Assembly: GCA_017472255.1 (NCBI GenBank)
Contig: JAFUQU010000011.1
Coordinates: 248,001-312,000 of the forward strand
Direction of reading: 5' to 3'
DNA length: 64,000 nt
DNA from: Clostridia bacterium
Lineage (GTDB): Bacteria; Bacillota; Clostridia; Oscillospirales; CAG-272
A program made the translations under genes and the position numbers. Numbering within the stretch: the stretch's first letter is position 1; each line of letters starts with the position of its first letter. A model generated the notes under the pieces. That model was not told the DNA's origin and ran no database searches. It saw only the letters and a program-made list of their open reading frames with translations. Shown piece after piece: positions 63,041-64,000 of the stretch.

Positions 63041-64000
63041 TCACACTTCCCGTGTCAGATATGCCAGCTTCTCCCGATCGCCCGGGCAGAGATAGGGGGA
63101 CAGCACCTCGCGCACCTGCGCGTGATAATCGTTCAGACGGCGGATGTCGCTTCTGTCCATATAAGCGGTGTCAATGCCGTCCAAATCAATGGGGCAGAAG
63201 GTGAGATTCTCGAAGCAGAGGAACTGACCGTATTCGTTGTGAACGCTTTTCTGGGTCACAAGCTCGTTTTCGATGCGAATGCCGTGGCTGTTTTCCTCGT
63301 AAACGCCCGGCTCGTCGGTGGTAATCATGCCAACCTCCAGCTTCGCCGAACCGTTCTTCCAGTGGAAGCGGTTGGGGCCTTCGTGAACGCTCAGGCAGTA
63401 GCCCACGCCGTGACCGGTTCCGCAGCGATAGTCGATGCCGGCTTCCCACAGGGGCTGGCGGCAGAGTACATCCAGCGCGATGCCGGTGGCGCCTTCCAAA
63501 AACTGCGCCCTCGCGAGGCGAAGCATCCCCATGGCCGTGAGCGTATAGTGCTTCCTGATTTCGTCCGAAATCCCGCCCAGAACGAAAGTGCGGGTGATGT
63601 CGGTGGTGCCCTCCAGATACTGTCCGCCGGAATCCACCAGCAGCATGGGAACGGGGGCGGTTCTATCAATCTTCGCGTTGGAATCCTTCGACGCGGAATA
63701 ATGCATCATCGCGGCGTTCGCGCCGAAGGCGGCGATGGTGCCGAAGGACACGTCGATGAAATGAACGCCCACCCGCTCGGCGCATTCCCGGCGCAGGTTT
63801 TTCAGGTATTCCGCCACGCTCAGCTCGTCGAATTCCCGTTCGCCGTATTTCAGCTCCAGCATCAGCTTCGTCACCGCCAGACCGTCGGCAATATGGCAGC
63901 GGCGGAGGTTTTCAAGCTCGATTTCGTTCTTTTTCGCCTTCATCAGCAGCGTGGGATTCTTCGCGTCCACGGTTTTACAGCCGGACAGAAGATTCACGAT
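63041..64000 (-). CDS. Xaa-Pro aminopeptidase, M24 family (5' end cut off)
   Basis: 320 C-terminal residues are visible; the N-terminus lies beyond the window. 'MLLVDSGGQYLEGTTDITRTFVLGG' carries the two metal Asp ligands, 'GTGHGVGYCLSVHEGPNRF' the His, 'MITTDEPGVYEENSHGIRIENELV' a Glu, and the final Glu is in 'CFENLTF', the complete creatinase/aminopeptidase P set. It removes N-terminal residues before proline. 'TIAAFGANAAMMHYSA' is also typical. The protein would be about 600 residues in full. Confidence 0.9.
   Translation of the reverse strand: MVNLLSGCKTVDAKNPTLLMKAKKNEIELENLRRCHIADGLAVTKLMLELKYGEREFDELSVAEYLKNLRRECAERVGVHFIDVSFGTIAAFGANAAMMHYSASKDSNAKIDRTAPVPMLLVDSGGQYLEGTTDITRTFVLGGISDEIRKHYTLTAMGMLRLARAQFLEGATGIALDVLCRQPLWEAGIDYRCGTGHGVGYCLSVHEGPNRFHWKNGSAKLEVGMITTDEPGVYEENSHGIRIENELVTQKSVHNEYGQFLCFENLTFCPIDLDGIDTAYMDRSDIRRLNDYHAQVREVLSPYLCPGDREKLAYLTREV

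Overview
The window is one contiguous stretch of a GC-rich Gram-positive chromosome, most likely a spore-forming or ancestrally spore-forming member of the Clostridia (Bacillota), possibly a gut Oscillospirales-type organism. The basis is spmA/spmB, spoIID, an AbrB/SpoVT-type regulator with a zinc knuckle, an IspH protein fused to S1 domains, a DUF1934 gene, strong GGAGG ribosome binding sites, and many sigma-A promoters with near-consensus -35/-10 boxes and 17-bp spacers. I see no rRNA, tRNA, prophage, transposase or CRISPR array.

Layout. 1-4.3 kb: tail of a membrane acyltransferase, a sugar-phosphate isomerase-like protein, secG, a strongly folded intergenic hairpin and rnr. 4.4-11 kb: one promoter-to-terminator operon of seven genes (DUF1934, holA, RNase M5-like, GtrA, CopA, CopZ-like, polysaccharide flippase). 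11-18 kb: a lipoprotein plus glycosyltransferase pair, hpf, a uracil/xanthine permease, a GNAT-like acyltransferase and a lone PTS IIC. 18.3-19 kb: an XRE regulator with paired operators and the decayed remnant of a SLOG-fold gene. 19-30 kb: asd, an APH(3')-like kinase, purD, an RpiR regulator, a HI0933 flavoprotein, then the cmk-plsC-ispH/S1 operon and a GH4 glycosidase. 30-36.9 kb: abrB, spmAB, CapA, an amino-acid ABC permease/ATPase, a lipid kinase and a polytopic membrane protein. 37-38.3 kb: an intact divergent SLOG/XRE pair and an orphan Phd-like antitoxin. 38-41.7 kb: spoIID, citrate synthase and a membrane protein with a 9-G tract. 41.8-59.3 kb: an accessory sugar-related region. It holds five divergent members of one solute-binding-like family (counting the copy at 11 kb), two paralogous large TIM-barrel-like proteins resembling glycoside hydrolases, two AraC regulators, an EamA transporter and an NMT1-type ABC transporter. 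The region also includes rplM-rpsI and a type II toxin-antitoxin pair. 59.3-64 kb: HD, NERD, ACP and AMP-ligase genes and a truncated Xaa-Pro aminopeptidase.

Two themes deserve attention. First, solute-binding lipoproteins without permeases travel with large uncharacterised hydrolase-like proteins. One pair is an operon (56678/54755). The other pair (41801/50177) is separated but shares an odd-length palindromic operator, ACGAAA-N3-TTTCGT. Second, an XRE regulator and a SLOG-fold protein are divergently paired at two places, each with its own pair of palindromic operators; at one locus the SLOG gene is decayed.

The window also carries a dispersed intergenic repeat of about 270 bp (two long copies, one short) and GC-rich inverted-repeat elements. 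Many long antisense reading frames exist only because of the GC-rich codon usage and are not annotated.
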